Below are positions 52,620 to 62,500 of a stretch of DNA of 64,000 nucleotides, piece after piece (within the stretch, counting starts at the first letter, position 1; the number at the start of each line of letters is the position of its first letter). A model generated the notes under the pieces. It did no database searches and had not been told where the DNA came from. It saw only the letters and a list, made by a program, of their open reading frames with translations. The stretch lies in assembly GCA_002424815.1 (NCBI GenBank), contig DILB01000019.1, forward strand, positions 35,151-99,150, in the 5' to 3' direction. Source of the stretch: Caryophanales bacterium UBA5603. GTDB taxonomy: Bacteria; Bacillota_I; Bacilli_A; Izemoplasmatales; Hujiaoplasmataceae. A program made the translations under genes and the position numbers.

Positions 52620-54380
52620 TTACTTTGTCGACTCAAAATCGATCATTATCAACGGATGTATTTTCATAAATGTTTCGACGATTGTAGGATCAAATTGCGT
52701 TCCACTACAACGTTTTAATTCTTCAATTGCCTGTTCGGGTGACAGTGGGTCTTTATAGGTTCTAAAAGAGACCATTGCATCGTATGAATCAGCAACAGAA
52801 ATAATTCTTGCACGAAGTGGAATATCTTCACCTTTCATACCTCTTGGATATCCTGTTCCATCATAACGTTCATGATGCGACAAGATATCAAGCGCAATTT
52901 CTGAATATTCATGAGAAGTAGAAAGAATTCTAAAGCCAATCTCTGGATGTTTTTTAATCTCTTCCCATTCACGGGCATTGAGTTTTCCAGGTTTGTTTAG
53001 AATGCTTTCATCAATAGCGATTTTTCCAATGTCATGAAGATGACTAATTGTTTTTAATAGATTCAGTTCATCTGAATTCATATGCAGTTTTTTTCCGATT
53101 TCTTGGCAAATAATAGAAACTCGGTTTGAATGCATTTCTTCTCTTGGATTCTTTTCATGCAAAGTTTTTAAGATCGTTTTAATGGTGTCACTTCGATGCG
53201 ATGTCATTTCATAGAGTTTGCGTGAATACATGTTATCTTCAGCAATTTTGATAATTTCTAATAGAGACTTATTGGATTCATTGCATGCAGTTCCAAAAGA
53301 AATCGAATAATTGACTCCTGAAATGTTCTCGGTTTCAATGATATTTTTAACATTATTGGCGTGTCTATCTGCTTCTTCTAAGGATGTATGTAGCAATAAA
53401 ACAACAAATTCATCGCCACCGATTCTTGAGACATACCCCAACTTATCAAAATAATGAGATAAAATGTTCGATACGCCCTTCAGCATCTCATCACCGATAG
53501 CGTGACCAAAAGCGTCATTCACCAGTTTTAACCCATTTAGATCTCCCATTATTATTGAGATAGGGTAGTTTTCTACTTTGTCTAAGTCTTCGAGTAATTG
53601 ATCGAAATAACGACGATTAAAGAGGTGAGTTAAATGATCGTGGGTATTTAAGTAGACAATCTGTTCCTCTTTAGCTTTACGTTCAGAGATGTCAATATCA
53701 CTCCCTTTATATAAGATAATCGCTCCTAAAGAATTTCTTTGTGCGGAAATGAAAGAATCAACCCAGATTAAATTCCCTGATTTTGATAATAAAGGCCTTT
53801 CGATATGAATATTACTCTCGCCACGGTCAATAAATTGATTCATAATGGATGAATATTCGCTTTTAAATTCACATGGAAATAAATCGCTAAAGTGTTTTAT
53901 GAATATAACCTCTTCTTGTTTATATTCCAACACGGATTCGACGACAGGCGAAATGTAAGTAAACAAACCTGATAAATCAATTTCCCATAGAACCGTTCTG
54001 CTTTTTTCAGCTAATAAATGATAACGCAATTCACTTTCTCTAATCTCTTCTTCAAGATCTTTTAAGCCCGTGATATCATCAACGATTCCAGCAACTCGAT
54101 TGGGTTGTGGTGAATAAAAAGAGATTGAATAATATTTTTTAAGTTCGTTTGAGTAGTTAATGACCCTTTTGGGTTTGCGCGTCAAAGATACCTCTGCGAA
54201 AGCATCCCACCAGTATTTTTCAGTTAATGGAAGGACTTCAGAAACTCTTTTGCCAATGATGTTTTCGCTTTTTAATCCCGTCATCTCTTCATAGAAATTA
54301 TTGACGCGAATATATCTATAATCGACTGGTTTCCCTGATTCATCCCAGATGATATCATGCAAAGCAATTCCTTGATTCAT
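52620..54380 (-). CDS. PAS-PAS-GGDEF-HD-GYP protein (downstream part of an interrupted sensor)
   Basis: The 586-residue frame carries two PAS domains (about 1-90 and 95-215), a GGDEF domain with intact SRIGGDEFVVLLL (about 225-385) and an HD-GYP phosphodiesterase domain (about 395-575) with HLHDIGKIAIDES, HHERYDGTGYPRG and SVADSYDAM all intact. It could therefore make or break c-di-GMP. The ATG at 54380 has no visible SD, and the frame stays open 18 codons further upstream to a TAA at 54435-54437, beyond which lies a 6-TM/PAS protein in the same frame. It is most simply the 3' part of a nonsense-interrupted gene of about 937 codons. Confidence 0.85.
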   Translation of the reverse strand: MNQGIALHDIIWDESGKPVDYRYIRVNNFYEEMTGLKSENIIGKRVSEVLPLTEKYWWDAFAEVSLTRKPKRVINYSNELKKYYSISFYSPQPNRVAGIVDDITGLKDLEEEIRESELRYHLLAEKSRTVLWEIDLSGLFTYISPVVESVLEYKQEEVIFIKHFSDLFPCEFKSEYSSIMNQFIDRGESNIHIERPLLSKSGNLIWVDSFISAQRNSLGAIILYKGSDIDISERKAKEEQIVYLNTHDHLTHLFNRRYFDQLLEDLDKVENYPISIIMGDLNGLKLVNDAFGHAIGDEMLKGVSNILSHYFDKLGYVSRIGGDEFVVLLLHTSLEEADRHANNVKNIIETENISGVNYSISFGTACNESNKSLLEIIKIAEDNMYSRKLYEMTSHRSDTIKTILKTLHEKNPREEMHSNRVSIICQEIGKKLHMNSDELNLLKTISHLHDIGKIAIDESILNKPGKLNAREWEEIKKHPEIGFRILSTSHEYSEIALDILSHHERYDGTGYPRGMKGEDIPLRARIISVADSYDAMVSFRTYKDPLSPEQAIEELKRCSGTQFDPTIVETFMKIHPLIMIDFESTK

Positions 54381-54434
54381 CGCTTCATAAAGCAGTCGAT
54401 GCTCTTCTTCACTAATTTCGAGCTTTTTCTCCGC

Positions 54435-55433
54435 TTAGATTCTTGCGGTGATATCTCTTGCATAAGCTGTCGCACCCACTATTTCATGGAATTCATTGTA
54501 AAGTGGGCTATAAAATGATTCAAAAGTGCTGATTGTATCGACTCCATATTCCTCAATCGTCGAATGAGAAATTCCATTTAATGCCTTATCATAATTTTTC
54601 TTCGCTTTTTCACGATCTGCTTCGCTAGTAATAGCATCCAGCAAATTTGACCCCACGTGAACTTCTGATTGATAATAAATATACATCGATTTAAGATGAG
54701 TTTCATTAAAATAATAATAATTATAATTTTTATCAATCGCAAGAATAATCATGTCTTTTGGACTATTTAAGCTCGCATCAAGTAACATATTCGTGTTTTT
54801 TATTCTTTTATCAAACTCATCTGATTGATTCTTTAAATTCTTCTGTAATTTTTCTTCGACATCAAGCAAAAATAATTGTCGTTTTTGTCGATCTTCAAGA
54901 TATAGAACATAAATTCCAACGAGATTCGCGATAAGAAATAACATCAACGAATAGATGAAAGTCGAAGAAAATCCATCTAATATTAAGGTGCCAGTGATAT
55001 ATATAAATATAAAAATAGACGCAGTTATTGTCGCTAATTTGATATGAATGTTTAATAAACGATAAGCAAGAACAAAAAATAAAATTAGCATTCCATAGTA
55101 ATGAACATCTTCTGGAAATGCCAATAATAGCAATAAATAATTGAAAGATGGAAAAACAAAACTTAATAATAAGAATATATTTTTATATTTTCTTATTTTT
55201 TTAGATTGGATAAATAAACCCGTAAAAAATAAAAATAAAACAATTAATATCGTTTTAAAGATAAAGAGTGAATTTCGCAAATCAGGATTAACAAAGTAAT
55301 CATGAATTCCGCCAAGCATAACAATGCCCGCAAAAGCAAAAAGAACTCGTTTTAAGAATCCGATTGTTGTATATTCAAAAGATTTATTAAAATTTTTCTC
55401 TTCATTTGAATTAAAACGATGAAGTAATTTCAA
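54435..55433 (-). CDS. 6-TM PAS sensor (upstream part of an interrupted GGDEF-HD-GYP gene)
   Basis: The most likely start is TTG at 55433 (MKLLHRFNSNEEKNF), 5 nt after GAGGTG; the ATG at 55472 has no SD. The 332-residue product has six TM helices (about 25-180) and a C-terminal PAS domain (about 210-332) that ends abruptly at ARDITARI, where PAS domains normally continue into a helix and the next domain. The next in-frame codons read AEKKLEISEEEHRLLYEAM and run straight into the PAS-GGDEF-HD-GYP frame. The TAA at 54435-54437 thus looks like a nonsense mutation (for example from GAA), unless it is a recoded or read-through stop. Confidence 0.75.
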   Translation of the reverse strand: MKLLHRFNSNEEKNFNKSFEYTTIGFLKRVLFAFAGIVMLGGIHDYFVNPDLRNSLFIFKTILIVLFLFFTGLFIQSKKIRKYKNIFLLLSFVFPSFNYLLLLLAFPEDVHYYGMLILFFVLAYRLLNIHIKLATITASIFIFIYITGTLILDGFSSTFIYSLMLFLIANLVGIYVLYLEDRQKRQLFLLDVEEKLQKNLKNQSDEFDKRIKNTNMLLDASLNSPKDMIILAIDKNYNYYYFNETHLKSMYIYYQSEVHVGSNLLDAITSEADREKAKKNYDKALNGISHSTIEEYGVDTISTFESFYSPLYNEFHEIVGATAYARDITARI

Positions 55434-55657
55434 AAAATCACCTCTTGGGAAAAAATTTAAGAAAAATCTCATTTTTTATGTATAAAAAAAATTATTGTTT
55501 TCTTAATCTTATCATAATTGTTAAGAAAAATCAGCATTTCTGAGTATTTTAGGATTTTATATATGAATTTATGTCACTCAAATCGAATTTCACAACTATG
55601 AAAAAAACTAAACAAACTGAATATAAAAAGTTATTATCAATAAAAATTAAAAAACAG

Positions 55658-55711
55658 TTGACATACTAACGGTCGTTAGTTTATAATAATATTAGACTAA
55701 CGATTGTTAGT
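55658..55711 (+). promoter_or_regulatory. TetR-type promoter with two operators
   Basis: TTGACA (55658-55663), an 18-bp spacer and TATAAT (55682-55687) form a near-consensus promoter. ACTAACGGTCGTTAGT (55665-55680) fills the spacer and ACTAACGATTGTTAGT (55696-55711) covers the start region, 31 bp apart. The operon's last gene is a TetR repressor, so autoregulation is likely. Confidence 0.8.
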
Positions 55712-55723
55712 TTGGAGGTACAT

Positions 55724-56107
55724 ATGAACACAAATTTCTTTAGTCTCATTAATATTGTAACACTACTTCTTTCAGTATTATTTATTGTTTTTGGAATTTA
55801 CTCCATCAAGAAGAATAAAGGCTATTTCGGTAGAAAAGTCGTAATTTCTTTATTGTTAGGCTTTGTTATCTGCATAACTGCAACTATACGTGATGGTTAT
55901 GGTTTTTCGAATGATTCAATCATATCATTTGATGGAAATATATCAGCATTATTCTCTATTCTTGGCGGTATTATTGTTCTCATATCCGTTTCTTTAATCT
56001 TTAATAATAATATTCAATACAGAAAATTAATTTTTGTAATTGTAAATATTATTTTTGTGATTAAATTAATTTTAATGGAACTTATTAGACTATCAGTCTT
56101 ATTGTGA
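55724..56107 (+). CDS. Small hypothetical membrane protein of the TetR operon
   Basis: The start is set at the ATG at 55724 (MNTNFFSLINIVTLLL), with GGAGGT upstream; the longer frame begins at TTG. The 127-residue protein has about four hydrophobic helices (about 10-30, 41-57, 75-95 and 103-122). I do not recognise a family. It ends in TGA and is followed 10 bp later by the flavodoxin-type reductase gene. As the first gene of a TetR-repressed unit, it may help respond to a small hydrophobic compound. Confidence 0.65.
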   Translation: MNTNFFSLINIVTLLLSVLFIVFGIYSIKKNKGYFGRKVVISLLLGFVICITATIRDGYGFSNDSIISFDGNISALFSILGGIIVLISVSLIFNNNIQYRKLIFVIVNIIFVIKLILMELIRLSVLL

Positions 56108-56117
56108 GGAGAAAAAA

Positions 56118-56837
56118 ATGAATATTGTTTTGATTAATGGTTCAATGCGTAAAGGCAGCACCTATCATTATGCTCAGATGGTAATTGACAACATTAAAAA
56201 GGAATCTCCCGTTGATTTGTTTGAATTCTTTCTTCCAAAAGATTTACCTAATTTCTGCATGGGTTGTTATTCATGTATCTTTAAGAGTGAAGATAAATGT
56301 CCGCATGTAAATCAAACATCTATCATTCAAAAAGCAATCGATGAATCTGATTTAGTTATTTTAACATCTCCTTGCTACGTATTTGATGTCAGTGGTCAAA
56401 TGAAATCATTTTTAGATCACTTTGGTTATCAATGGATGTCACACAGACCTAATCCAAAAATGTTTCATAAAATCGGTTTAGGCATTGTTACCGCAGCTGG
56501 AGCGGGTATGAAACCTGCATTAAAAACAATCACAAGAAGTTTGTTTTGGTGGGGAATTGGAAAAACTTACGGATTATCTCAAGCTGTTATGGCTGCTTCT
56601 TATTCCGAAATCCCAGAAAAAATAAAATTAAAAATGGAATCAAAAGCTTTAAAAACGGCGAAATCAATCGCAAAGAATTTCTCAAAAATCAAAAAAATGA
56701 AACCCGGATTCCTAACAAGATTTCTTTTTAATATTATGAAATTAGGAAAATCAGGTCATCCTGAATGGAATCAAGTCGACTATGATTTTTGGAAAAAGAA
56801 CGGTTATTTTGATGGATTTAAACCTTGGAACGCTTAA
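56118..56837 (+). CDS. Flavodoxin-family NAD(P)H oxidoreductase
   Basis: The 239-residue protein has the FMN-binding loop INGSMRKGSTYHYAQ at the N-terminus, a CMGCYSCIFKSEDKCPH Cys-rich segment (about 47-63) of the NADPH-dependent FMN reductase/iron-sulfur flavoprotein type, and LTSPCYVFDVSGQMKSFLDHFGYQW. The C-terminal 60 residues are basic and may lie at the membrane. It likely reduces a quinone, nitro or similar toxic compound. GAGGAG precedes the ATG. It lies between the small membrane protein and the TetR repressor in one transcript. Confidence 0.82.
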   Translation: MNIVLINGSMRKGSTYHYAQMVIDNIKKESPVDLFEFFLPKDLPNFCMGCYSCIFKSEDKCPHVNQTSIIQKAIDESDLVILTSPCYVFDVSGQMKSFLDHFGYQWMSHRPNPKMFHKIGLGIVTAAGAGMKPALKTITRSLFWWGIGKTYGLSQAVMAASYSEIPEKIKLKMESKALKTAKSIAKNFSKIKKMKPGFLTRFLFNIMKLGKSGHPEWNQVDYDFWKKNGYFDGFKPWNA

Positions 56838-56876
56838 TTCATGATACAATACATCCGATGAAAGGTTGTGTTTGTT

Positions 56877-57476
56877 ATGACCACAAAAGAAAAAATATTG
56901 TTTGAAGCACTTTCTCAATTTTCTGTTAAAGGATATTCGTCAGTATCGATAAGAGATATTGCTTATGCTGTGGGAATTAAAGAAAGTTCAATTTATAATC
57001 ATTATGTTAATAAACAAGCTATTTTTGATGAAATCATTCTTTTTTGTCAAAACCGTGCCAGTCAACAATATGAATTACTCAATCTTCAAGAAACCTTCAA
57101 AGGTAACTTTGATGTTTATGAACACATTCCTCCTCAAGTATTACTAACAATTTCAAAAACAATGTTCAATTTCTATGTTTCTGATGAGTATTTACGCAAG
57201 TTTAGACAAATGTTAACCATAGAACAATATAATAATGCTCATATTGCTGTTATCTACAAAGATACTTTCATCGATCAACCAATTCAGTTTCAAACATTGT
57301 TATTTCAACATTTAATTCTGACAGGATCACTTCATAATGCTAATCCCAAGGCATTAGCATTAGAGTTCTATGCTCCTATTTTTTTGTTGCTATGTCGATA
57401 TGACTCCTTAGAAGATGCATCAGAACTTCTAAACATCCATATTAATCATTTTATTCAGAAAAACTCAAAAATATAA
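56877..57476 (+). CDS. TetR-family repressor
   Basis: The start is set at the ATG at 56877 (MTTKEKILFEALSQF); the longer frame begins at GTG without an SD. The 199-residue protein has a typical TetR N-terminus: ILFEALSQFSVKGYSSVSIRDIAYAVGIKESSIYNHYVNKQAIFDEI (HTH about 25-45), and a helical ligand domain with no close named relative. As the third gene of its own operon, it probably binds the two ACTAAC/GTTAGT operators at 55665-55711. The inducer is unknown. Confidence 0.9.
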   Translation: MTTKEKILFEALSQFSVKGYSSVSIRDIAYAVGIKESSIYNHYVNKQAIFDEIILFCQNRASQQYELLNLQETFKGNFDVYEHIPPQVLLTISKTMFNFYVSDEYLRKFRQMLTIEQYNNAHIAVIYKDTFIDQPIQFQTLLFQHLILTGSLHNANPKALALEFYAPIFLLLCRYDSLEDASELLNIHINHFIQKNSKI

Positions 57477-57556
57477 GTATATTGATTATATTTTTCTATT
57501 AATTTGCTTTAAAAACTTTTAATTGATATGAAAATCAAAATCGAATTTTATATAAT

Positions 57557-57596
57557 AAAACGACTTTATCACTTTTGTAATAGAGTCGTTTTTTTT
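57557..57596. terminator. Terminator after the TetR operon
   Basis: A 9-bp outer stem (57557-57565 with 57584-57592), extendable inward, is followed by eight T's on the plus strand. A-rich sequence on the other side lets it also end the minus-strand transcript from the HD-GYP gene. Confidence 0.8.
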
Positions 57597-57629
57597 CATC
57601 GTTTTTTTTAAAAACAGCCTTTAAATCCT

Positions 57630-57938
57630 TCATCTATCAATATTAGCAAATTGAAATTGTTTCTCTTTAAATAATTTAATACAAGCGTCAACCACCTTAG
57701 AATCGTACCTTGTTGATCGAAATGCAAGGATTTCATTTAATGCAATATCAATGCCTAAGGCCGGTCGATAAGGACGATGTGAACTCATAGCTTCCACCAC
57801 ATCAGCAACGGCTAATATTCTTGCCTCCATGATGATTTGATCTCCGATTAAATGTTGAGGATAACCTGTACCATCCAAACGTTCATGATGCTGATGTACC
57901 ATCTCAATAACCGTCGCTGAAAAATCAATATCCTTCAC
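57630..57938 (-). pseudogene. C-terminal fragment of a frameshifted HD-GYP protein
   Basis: This 102-codon frame encodes the last part of an HD-GYP domain (MVHQHHERLDGTGYPQHLIG, EARILAVADVVEAM, RYDSKVVDAC). Its nominal start (GTG at 57938) is simply where the frame opens. The first part of the same domain is in the gene at 57935-59404. Joining the two with one extra base at about 57977 yields NFDFQIIQTHVEHGYDIVKDID, which lines up with NLEYQILQTHVEQGYNIIKQIE in the paralogue at 59546-62680. Confidence 0.85.
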
Positions 57939-59404
57939 AATGTCATATCCGTGTTCAACATGAGTCTGAATAATTTGAAATCAAAATTACTTAATTTACT
58001 AGGTTTATTTAATATATCTGAAGCTATGTAAATTTTTCCAATGTCATGAATGAGAGCCCCATACGAAATGTTGCTGATGACTTCTTCTGATAACCCCATT
58101 TCCTGCGCAATTGCACATGCCAGTTTCGCCACTCTCTTTTGATGTCCGGCGGTATAAACGTCCCTCAATTCACCAATTTTTGAGATTGCATTCATGGTTT
58201 GATCTAGTCTTTTCGATAATTTTTGAATACTCAATTCTAATTCGTTTTTGTAACGAGATTCATTAGTAATATCGATAAAAGTTTCTAACAATAGTTGTTC
58301 TCCACTTAATTCTATTTCTGTCACGGTTTTCAGGATGGGAATTTGTTTACCATCCTTCCGATTTAATTGACGTTCACTATGATCAATTCTCTGTTTGTTA
58401 TCAATAATTGGGCAGTTGTTAATTTTGGCTGGGCAAAAATGCTCGTAGCATTTTTTCCCTACTAGTTCATCAAGACTGTTCGCCCCTATCATATCGATTG
58501 CTGCAGGATTTGCCCATCTGATTTCTTTGTTTAGACTGACTGTAATCACTCCAAAAAGAGAGCTATTAAGTAGTTTCATTAAATTCATATTAGATTCTTG
58601 TAATGCTCTTTCAGCACGCTTGCGTTCTGTGATATCCCAAACAATGCATTGAATATATAATTTACCTTCAATTTTCATGCATTTCAGACTCACTTCAGCA
58701 TCAAAAAGACTTCCATCTGCACGGCAATGCAACCATTCGAAAAATTGCGGCCCTTGTGAATAAGCAAGATTAATTTTTTTGATAGCTTCTTCACTTGAAA
58801 TTCGACCATCGGGTTGCTTATATGGTGAGAATCGGATGGGATGTTCCCCAACGATTTGTTCTCGCGTACAACCAAATACAACGAGCGTTGTTTCATTACA
58901 TTCGACCCAGCGACCCTCTGAAAATAATAAAATAGCGCTGCGTGCTGATTCGTATAAAGTTCGATATTTTAGCTCGTTTCCTCTAAGTTTTTCTTCTGCA
59001 AGCTTGCGCTCGCTGATATCTTCAAAAGAACTATGAAGGTGAACTTGTCCATCATGTGGGTGACTTATGGTGGCATTTAACGAGATAAGTATTTTTTCTC
59101 CATTTTTCCGTTTGAATTCACATTCATATCCTTTCACATAACCTTGATTTTCAATCATCTGCTTGAAGACAGCATATTCTGAAGAATTAACCCAAAGTTG
59201 ATTCGGAAGATCAGTCAGCGATTGGAGGACATCTGCTTCAGAATCATAGCCTAACATTTTCACAAAAGCCGGATTTGCCGCAAATACTCTGCCTTCCAAC
59301 GTCGATTCAAAAATACATTCTATCGCATTTTCAAAAATAATACGATAATGATTTTCATCCGTCTGAAGTTTATCAGCATTCTGTTTTCTAGACATTTCAT
59401 CCAC
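57935..59404 (-). pseudogene. PAS-PAS-PAS-HD-GYP sensor, frameshifted in the HD-GYP domain
   Basis: From a GTG start with GGGGGA upstream, 489 codons encode three PAS domains (about 20-135, 143-265 and 270-385) and the first half of an HD-GYP domain, including AGHQKRVAKLACAIA and ALIHDIGKIYIASDIL. After NFDF the frame is lost and ends in TGA; the rest of the domain lies in the -1-shifted frame at 57630-57938. One missing C (TTCCAA to TTCAA, near 57977) explains it. The product would have the HD but not the GYP half, so c-di-GMP cleavage should be lost. No TM segment is visible. Confidence 0.85.
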
Positions 59405-59545
59405 AATATTTCCCCCAAAAATGATGTATTGATTTTAATAAAATTGACTTGTAAACGGCGTATCCATCGTTGATGAAGATGAATAAAGAATGATACTTGA
59501 AAATAGTTATGTCTATTTTCTTCGTTATAATGATAATAAAGATTT

Positions 59546-62500
59546 TTATTCAGAAAAACTAAATTTATTCTCTTTAAATAATGCAACACAAACATCCACG
59601 ACATCAGCATCATAGCGGGTACCTTTATGTAACAATATTTCATCGAGTGCTAATTCGATTCCTAAAGCTTCCCGATAAGGTCGGTTAGACATCATTGCTT
59701 CAACAACATCTGCTACTGCCAATATTCTACTTTCCATGATAATCTGATTCCCTGATAATCCTTGTGGGTATCCTGATCCGTCAAGTCTTTCGTGGTGTTG
59801 ATAAATCATATCGATGATTAATTTGGGGAATTCGATTTGTTTGATGATGTTATATCCCTGCTCCACATGTGTTTGCAATATTTGATATTCAAGATTGGTG
59901 ATTTTTCCCGGCTTATTCAATATATCAGAAGGTATGTTAATCTTTCCAATATCATGAATCTGTGCTCCATAAGAAAGGCACATAATTTGAAATTCGGAAA
60001 GTTTCATTTGACGAGCAATTGAGCAAGATAATTGTTGCACTCGCTTTTGATGTCCTGCTGTGTATAAATCACGCATTTCTCCAATACGGGATATTAATCC
60101 AATGGCGTTTTGTATCATTTTCTGGAGTTCATCGACTTTCCGTTTATTACGATTGGCGTAATATAAACTGATTAAAATAATCGAACCAATGATTAAAAAA
60201 CCATATCCGAAGAACGCAAACGTTGAAAGCCACCATGGCGGTGAAACACGAATAGGAATAGAAACTCCCTCCTCATTCCATACCCCATCAGAATTGGTGC
60301 CGATGATTCGAAGGACATAATTACCGCTTGGCAGATTGGTAAAATTGATGGTTCGTTGAGAATCGAGATAAATCCAATCATCATTGAAACCTTCCAACTT
60401 ATAGGCATATTGGAGGCGCAAAACATTGGTATAATCCAATGATGCAAATTTAAGCCAAAGATTTTTTTCTCGATAAGATAGAAGGATTTTTCCTTCTTCG
60501 TGTATCATATTCAGATAATCAACTTCATCATCCATAATTCGAAAACCTGTAATGACCAATCCTGGTTTGTATGAACTTTTAACAACCATATCTGGATCAA
60601 TCAAGTTGAGACCGTTGGTACCACCAAATAAGAGTTTTCCATCGATAGTTTTCAAACTTACATTGGCGTTGAAACTGTTGCCTTGTAAACCATCAAAAAC
60701 ATCAAAGTTTGAAAATCGGTTTTCAATCGGATTATATGAAGAAATTCCACGATTTGTACTAATCCATAACAACCCATTATCATCTTGGCGAATCGCACGG
60801 ATATTGTTGTTGGGCAACCCTTGTTCAGTTGTAAAGATTGTAAACGTTTCACTGTCGCGATTAAAACGATTGAGTCCGTATTGAGTACCTATCCATAAAT
60901 TGCGTGCATTATCTTCAAAAAGTGTGTAGACGAGATTGTCGCTTAGACTCGATGGATTACTGTTATCAAAGACATATCTGACAAAAGTTTCAGTCTCTGG
61001 AATATAGCGATGCAAACCTCCAGATGTACCAATCCAAAGCTGATTGTACGAGTCCTCATAAAGACAGTTAATACTATTGGAATTCAATTGGTCACTTTGA
61101 TTACTGTTAGCCAAATAACGGATAAAACGGTCGTTTGCGGCATCGTATCGATTTAATCCTCCTAAAGTACCGACCCATAAAGTTCCCGAATGATCCTTGA
61201 TAAGCGATAATATGGTATTGTGACTAATTGAAAATGCATTGTCTGAGTAGTGTATATAAGTCGCCATCGTGCCAGATGTTTTATCTAATCGATTCAATCC
61301 ACCTAAACTGCCAATCCAAAGAGACGTTGCATCTTCCTCAATTGAATAGAGGTGACGGTTTTTCTCCTGGGTAATGTCGGTCATTAAATATTGTTGAGTT
61401 TTATTGACCCAGTCAAACCGATTTAATCCGCCATCGTTAGTACCGACCCATATAATTCCTTGCGAATCTTGAAAAATCGAGTTGATATTTGAGTTACTTA
61501 AAGTCATTAAATTATTTTGCGACATATTGAAGAGTTCGAATTTACGTGGCTTAATATTCAGTTTGTTAATACCGCCACCCCGAGTACCGATCCAAAGATT
61601 GCCCGAACGGTCTTCGAAAATAACACGAACATCGTTATTGCTTAAACTGTCTACATTGTTTTCATCAGCGATATACAGTGAAAACTGGCCGGTGATTCGG
61701 TCGAATGTGTTGATTCCATATGAACTTCCAACCCATAGACGACCATAACTATCCTCACATATGCTTGTGATAACATCGGCAAGTGCAATTTCATTTACAT
61801 GTAAAAAATATAAGGCATTTCCTGTTTCGGGATCAAAACGACACAATCCGTTTTGTGTTCCCAACCATAATGTTCCATATTGATCCCACAACATGGTTCT
61901 CACACGACCCGTCACTTGAGTGTAATGGGTTATTGATTCATTTTCGGGATCAAATCGGTCTAGACCGGCATTTGTGGCGATTAAAAGCGATCCGTCTTGA
62001 TTTTCGCTAATCCACCAAACTCGGTTATTGCTAAGGCTATTGGGATTGTCGTTATCGTGCTTATATGAAACGAACGTCGAGGTCTCAGCATCAAAACGGT
62101 TCAGACCTCCCGTATAGGTTCCTAGCCATATGGTTCCACGGCTGTCTTGAAAAATATGATGAATGTTATTGTCACTGATAGTGTTTGGGTCAAGTGGATC
62201 ATTCGAATAAGTGCGTACGGATTTATCTTCTAGATTCAGTACTTCTAAACCTCCGCCCCACGATGCAATCCAAATCGAATTCGAATCGTCAATATACAGA
62301 TAGGCGCAATTGGCATTTCCGATTGAATTTGCAACTCTTCCTCCGCGCAAAATTTCAACATCGTAGCCATCGAAACGGTTGAGTCCGTCTTCGGTCCCAA
62401 ACCAAAGAAACCCCTCCTGATCTTGCGCGATGGAGTAAACGGTATCATGAGATAATCCTTCTGCTGAAGTGATATGTTCAAATTGGGGTTGATCTCCGAT

